Below are positions 7,013 to 9,514 of a DNA stretch of 9,514 nucleotides, piece by piece. Every line of letters starts with the position of its first letter. The stretch's first letter is position 1. The DNA comes from Verrucomicrobiota bacterium (GTDB lineage Bacteria; Verrucomicrobiota; Verrucomicrobiia; Opitutales; Seribacteraceae): NCBI GenBank assembly GCA_014382645.1, contig JACNJI010000166.1, positions 1 through 9,514 on the forward strand, in the 5' to 3' direction. Under the pieces are notes generated by a model. It was not told the DNA's origin. It searched no databases and saw nothing but the letters and a program-made list of their open reading frames with translations. Position numbers and translations under genes: made by a program.

Positions 7013-8302
7013 TCACTTTAAGGTTTCAATTAATCCCTCCAAGGTTCTGCCGGTGGCTCCCGAGTGTGTCTGCGTCCATTGTCTGGCTGCTTGGCCTGTT
7101 TGTCGTCGGGCTTCTGCGTCGCCAAGCAGCCGAATTACCTGCTCTACAAGTTGTTCCTGATTTCCCACTTCTATAGCCGCGCCTAGTGAAAGAAGACCTT
7201 CGCAAACTTCTTGAAAATTTTGATAATTAGGACCGAATAGGAGTGGTATCGCTCTCGCCGCGGATTCAATGGGGTTTTGGCCACCTGCATTGGGGGGCAA
7301 GGTTTTGCCAATGAAAGCGACATCGGTAACTCGAATGAGCGAGTCAAGTTCCCCCGTGGTGTCTGCTATGTAAACGGCGTTGTTCGAGGGTGCCTGATTC
7401 CCGTTGGAGCGGAAATGGATGGCAAGGTTCTGTTGCCGCGCGAAGCCATTTGCAATTTCCTGTTTTCGTTCGGCATGCCGAGGGATTATAAGTAGTCGAA
7501 CAGGTAGGTTTTCAGCGCGTGCAACGATAAAAACTTCAACGAGTGCTTTTTCTTCACCCGGCCAAGTGGAAATCCCTGCGAGAACGAGGTCTGTTTGGGG
7601 GAAACCGAACTCTTTCTTCAGCAATTCGGTTGCTTCCTTCGTTTGCGGAGGTTTTGGTTCGGCGTCCAGTTTTAGGTTGCCCGTGATCTTTATTTTTTCA
7701 GTAGCAATGCCGACAGTCTTCCAACGTTCGGCTTGTCGCTCGGATGCCGCGAATACCTGAATGTGTTTGGGCAAAACAAGTGAACGCAGGAAACGTAATT
7801 TTCCTAAACGTGAAAATGTGCGATCGGACAGGCGAGCGTTAAGAATTACGATGGGAACGTTTCTTTTTCGGGCTTGTTCCATATGTTCGGGCCATAGTTC
7901 GCTATCCACCATGGCTACGAGATCGGGCTGAATTCTTTTCCATCCTCGGGAGGAGAATGGCAACCAGTCGATCGGGAATGGACCGAGAGCAATTACGTTT
8001 TCTAGATGCTGCCTTTGGGCCACGTGAAGCCCCGTGCTTGTGGTGCAGGATAGTACGACCTCGATGCTCTCCTCAGCAGCCAATTCTTCAAGTAATGGTG
8101 AGATGGACACTACCTCCCCTACGCTTACGGCCTGAATCCATATACGTCTTGTTCCGGGCTTTTTCGGTGGGAGGTCGGGCCAAAGGCCTAAACGCATCCC
8201 GACGTTCTTGCCGTATCCGCCCCGCTTGAGCATGCGGCGAAGGTAATGCGGCGCGGAAATCAGTGCAGCGAGGGGAAAGAAAATACGATACAGCCAAATC
8301 AC
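7013..8302 (-). CDS. waaA: 3-deoxy-D-manno-octulosonic acid (Kdo) transferase WaaA
   Basis: Transfers Kdo from CMP-Kdo to lipid A precursor at the inner membrane during lipopolysaccharide synthesis (GT30 family). It has 429 residues, normal length. The start is GTG at 8302-8300: an in-frame TGA lies two codons upstream, so no longer start is possible. An N-terminal hydrophobic anchor spans about 2-17. The N-terminal domain shows IQAVSVGEV with the candidate catalytic base Glu63, the acidic Glu98, and MVDSELWPEH...ILNARLSDRT (131-162). The C-terminal domain shows AGISTWPGEE (242-251), IIPRHAER (272-279), DTTGELDSL and FIGKTLPPNAGGQNPIESA (330-348), which contact CMP. Compared with enterobacterial enzymes, STHEGEE reads STWPGEE and GGHNP reads GGQNP. 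No convincing Shine-Dalgarno sequence. It is divergent from trpA. Confidence 0.95.
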   Translation of the reverse strand: MIWLYRIFFPLAALISAPHYLRRMLKRGGYGKNVGMRLGLWPDLPPKKPGTRRIWIQAVSVGEVVSISPLLEELAAEESIEVVLSCTTSTGLHVAQRQHLENVIALGPFPIDWLPFSSRGWKRIQPDLVAMVDSELWPEHMEQARKRNVPIVILNARLSDRTFSRLGKLRFLRSLVLPKHIQVFAASERQAERWKTVGIATEKIKITGNLKLDAEPKPPQTKEATELLKKEFGFPQTDLVLAGISTWPGEEKALVEVFIVARAENLPVRLLIIPRHAERKQEIANGFARQQNLAIHFRSNGNQAPSNNAVYIADTTGELDSLIRVTDVAFIGKTLPPNAGGQNPIESAARAIPLLFGPNYQNFQEVCEGLLSLGAAIEVGNQEQLVEQVIRLLGDAEARRQTGQAARQWTQTHSGATGRTLEGLIETLK

Positions 8303-8319
8303 TCTTCAGATGTATTAAT

Positions 8320-8338
8320 GGTAAAAAGTCGCTTTACC
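8320..8338. repeat. Inverted repeat in the waaA-trpA divergent gap
   Basis: GGTAAA (8320-8325) and TTTACC (8333-8338) are a perfect 6-base inverted repeat with 7 bases between. It sits between two divergent genes, where it could be an operator or a small hairpin. The role is unknown. Confidence 0.35.
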
Positions 8339-8360
8339 GTTGCCTTGTTCGCTTTGGCTG

Positions 8361-8371
8361 GGAAAATTTCC
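8361..8371. repeat. Short palindrome upstream of trpA
   Basis: GGAAAATTTCC is a perfect palindrome around a central A, 16 to 26 bases before the trpA ATG. It could be a regulator-binding site, but an AT-rich palindrome of this size also arises by chance. Confidence 0.25.
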
Positions 8372-8386
8372 ATTTTTTAAAATAAT

Positions 8387-9205
8387 ATGAAAAACAGTGA
8401 TCGTATCGCGAAACTATTCGCACAAAAGAAAAAAGAAGGATTGTCGGTCTTCATCGGCTATGTTTGCGCCTGCGATCCCGATTTTGAGAATTCTTTGAGC
8501 ATTTGTAAGTCTCTTCTAGCAAACGGTGTGGACCTGTTGGAGTTGGGAGTACCTTTCTCCGATCCTTTGGCCGACGGCAAAACCAACCAGCTGGCAGCGC
8601 AACGAGCCTTGGATGCAGGTTGCTTGCAGGAAGACGTTTTTAGACTAGTGAAGGCCATTCGAGAGTTTTCGGAGGCTCCCATCGTGTTTTATACTTATTA
8701 CAACTTGGTTTTCTCACAAGGTGTCGAAACTTACGTCGATAAAAGTATTGAGGCCGGTGTCGATGGTTTGCTGACTCTGGATTTGCCCCCCGAGGAGGCG
8801 GATGACCTTGTAGCCGCTTCCCGTGAACGAGGGATGAAAAATATTTTTATCGTGGCGCCCACTACGCCCGAAGAGCGCATCCCACTTATTGCGGCATCCG
8901 CTTCCGGTTTCTTGTATTATGTATCGCGAGAAGGTGTAACCGGTGAACGCGAAGACTTGGCGGGTGATCTTGCCGATAGGGTGGCGACTATTCGTCGCCA
9001 TGCCGATTTGCCTGTGGTGGTCGGTTTTGGTATTTCCAATTCCAAGCAGGTTAGGGCAATCGGTGAGATAGCGGACGGGGTAGTGGTAGGCAGTGCTTTG
9101 GTGAACTGCATTCTCCAGAATTTTGAATCTCTCGAACAAATTCCCGCCAAGATTGGTGACAAGGCCCGTGAATTGGCTCAGGGGTTGCAACCCTTGTCTG
9201 GGTAA
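8387..9205 (+). CDS. trpA: Tryptophan synthase alpha subunit TrpA
   Basis: Cleaves indole-3-glycerol phosphate to indole and glyceraldehyde 3-phosphate, and passes indole to TrpB in the cytoplasmic alpha2-beta2 complex (last step of tryptophan synthesis). It has 272 residues in a TIM barrel. The catalytic Glu52 and Asp63 stand in LELGVPFSDPLADG (51-64), equivalent to E. coli Glu49 and Asp60 with the same spacing. Also present are LDLPPEEADDL (131-141), FLYYVSREGVTG (175-186), and the phosphate-binding segments VGFGIS (212-217) and VGSALV (234-239). Odd: the usual GDP motif near residue 29 reads CDP, and the usual ADGPTIQ reads ADGKTNQ (62-68). The subunit otherwise looks intact. trpB is not next to it in this window. 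No Shine-Dalgarno sequence; the leader is A/T-rich (TTTTTTAAAATAAT). miaA follows after 38 bases. Confidence 0.96.
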   Translation: MKNSDRIAKLFAQKKKEGLSVFIGYVCACDPDFENSLSICKSLLANGVDLLELGVPFSDPLADGKTNQLAAQRALDAGCLQEDVFRLVKAIREFSEAPIVFYTYYNLVFSQGVETYVDKSIEAGVDGLLTLDLPPEEADDLVAASRERGMKNIFIVAPTTPEERIPLIAASASGFLYYVSREGVTGEREDLAGDLADRVATIRRHADLPVVVGFGISNSKQVRAIGEIADGVVVGSALVNCILQNFESLEQIPAKIGDKARELAQGLQPLSG

Positions 9206-9243
9206 GATGTCGGTGAACTCCTTTCGCTACAGGCGTTAATCTG

Positions 9244-9514
9244 ATGGAGGACGCCCCTCGGATTTACTTTGTTGCCGGGGTCACTGCGGTGGGTAAGACG
9301 GCTTTCTCTTTGGATTGGGCGGAGCGGGAATGTGCGGAAGTTTTATCCTGCGACGCACTTTTGTTCTATCGCGGAATGGATGTCGGGACTGCGAAACCTA
9401 CGAAGTTAGAACGGGATCGAGTGCCGCATCACGGGATCGATTTGTGCGAACCATCCGATTCCTTTGATGTTGCTCGCTATGTGGATTATGCCAAATCGAA
9501 AGTGAAGGAGATTC
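9244..9514 (+). CDS. miaA: tRNA dimethylallyltransferase MiaA, 5' part (runs off the edge)
   Basis: Adds a dimethylallyl group to N6 of A37 in tRNAs reading codons that start with U. Only the first 90 codons are in the window. The P-loop GVTAVGKT is at residues 12-19 (the family usually has GPTA), the catalytic Asp37 is in CDALLFYRGMDVGTAKP (36-52), and the VPHHGIDLCEP...FDVARYVDYA segment follows at about 60-83, all in family order. The start ATG gives an N-terminus of normal length. It lies 38 bases after trpA on the same strand and is probably co-transcribed. The only ATG between the two opens a 10-codon frame that ends before miaA and is not in its frame. Confidence 0.95.
   Translation, partial: MEDAPRIYFVAGVTAVGKTAFSLDWAERECAEVLSCDALLFYRGMDVGTAKPTKLERDRVPHHGIDLCEPSDSFDVARYVDYAKSKVKEI

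Noticed and set aside
8378..8383. TAAAAT as -10 box of trpA with TTGGCT 18 bases upstream
   Set aside because: It would place the transcription start inside the trpA start codon region, which is not credible without leaderless evidence.
1..9514. Novel defence system, CRISPR, phage or mobile element
   Set aside because: All large open frames are explained by known housekeeping or transport families; no repeats, transposase, integrase or nuclease-like genes were found.

Overview
The window looks like an ordinary housekeeping stretch of a Gram-negative bacterial chromosome with about 50% GC. WaaA (Kdo transferase) implies an outer membrane with lipid A/Kdo. Two lipoproteins with clear lipoboxes, the near absence of Shine-Dalgarno sequences and the overall protein style would fit Verrucomicrobiota (Opitutae/Puniceicoccales-like). 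That placement is an inference from remembered family resemblance, not from any search.

Layout from left to right. On the minus strand, positions 1-1836 hold the GTPase/ATPase gene ychF, then a lipoprotein of unknown function, then what may be the first 14 codons of a ResB-like cytochrome c biogenesis gene running off the edge. On the plus strand, a tRNA-His (GTG) gene with its own likely promoter sits at 1959-2036. It is followed by a rhamnulokinase-type FGGY sugar kinase that has no usable start codon and two single-base frameshifts, and then by an intact secreted alpha/beta hydrolase (3597-4451). Converging on this from the right is a minus-strand phosphonate-type ABC importer in the order phnD-phnC-phnE (6928 down to 4460). 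It is preceded by waaA (8302 down to 7013). Divergent from waaA, on the plus strand, are trpA (8387-9205) and the start of miaA (9244 to the window end).

How the genes relate. PhnD (lipoprotein receptor), PhnC (ATPase) and PhnE (permease) form one complete importer, with phnC and phnE overlapping. No C-P lyase, phosphonatase or phosphite dehydrogenase is visible beside it, so its substrate is open. The broken sugar kinase and the secreted esterase could be leftovers of plant- or algal-polysaccharide use, but nothing else supports that. trpA has no trpB next to it and is followed at short distance by miaA.

I see no CRISPR array, insertion sequence, phage gene, defence system or novel multi-gene system. 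The points most worth a second look are the disrupted kinase, the degenerate PhnC signature motif, the substitutions in normally conserved TrpA positions, and the consistent lack of ribosome binding sites.
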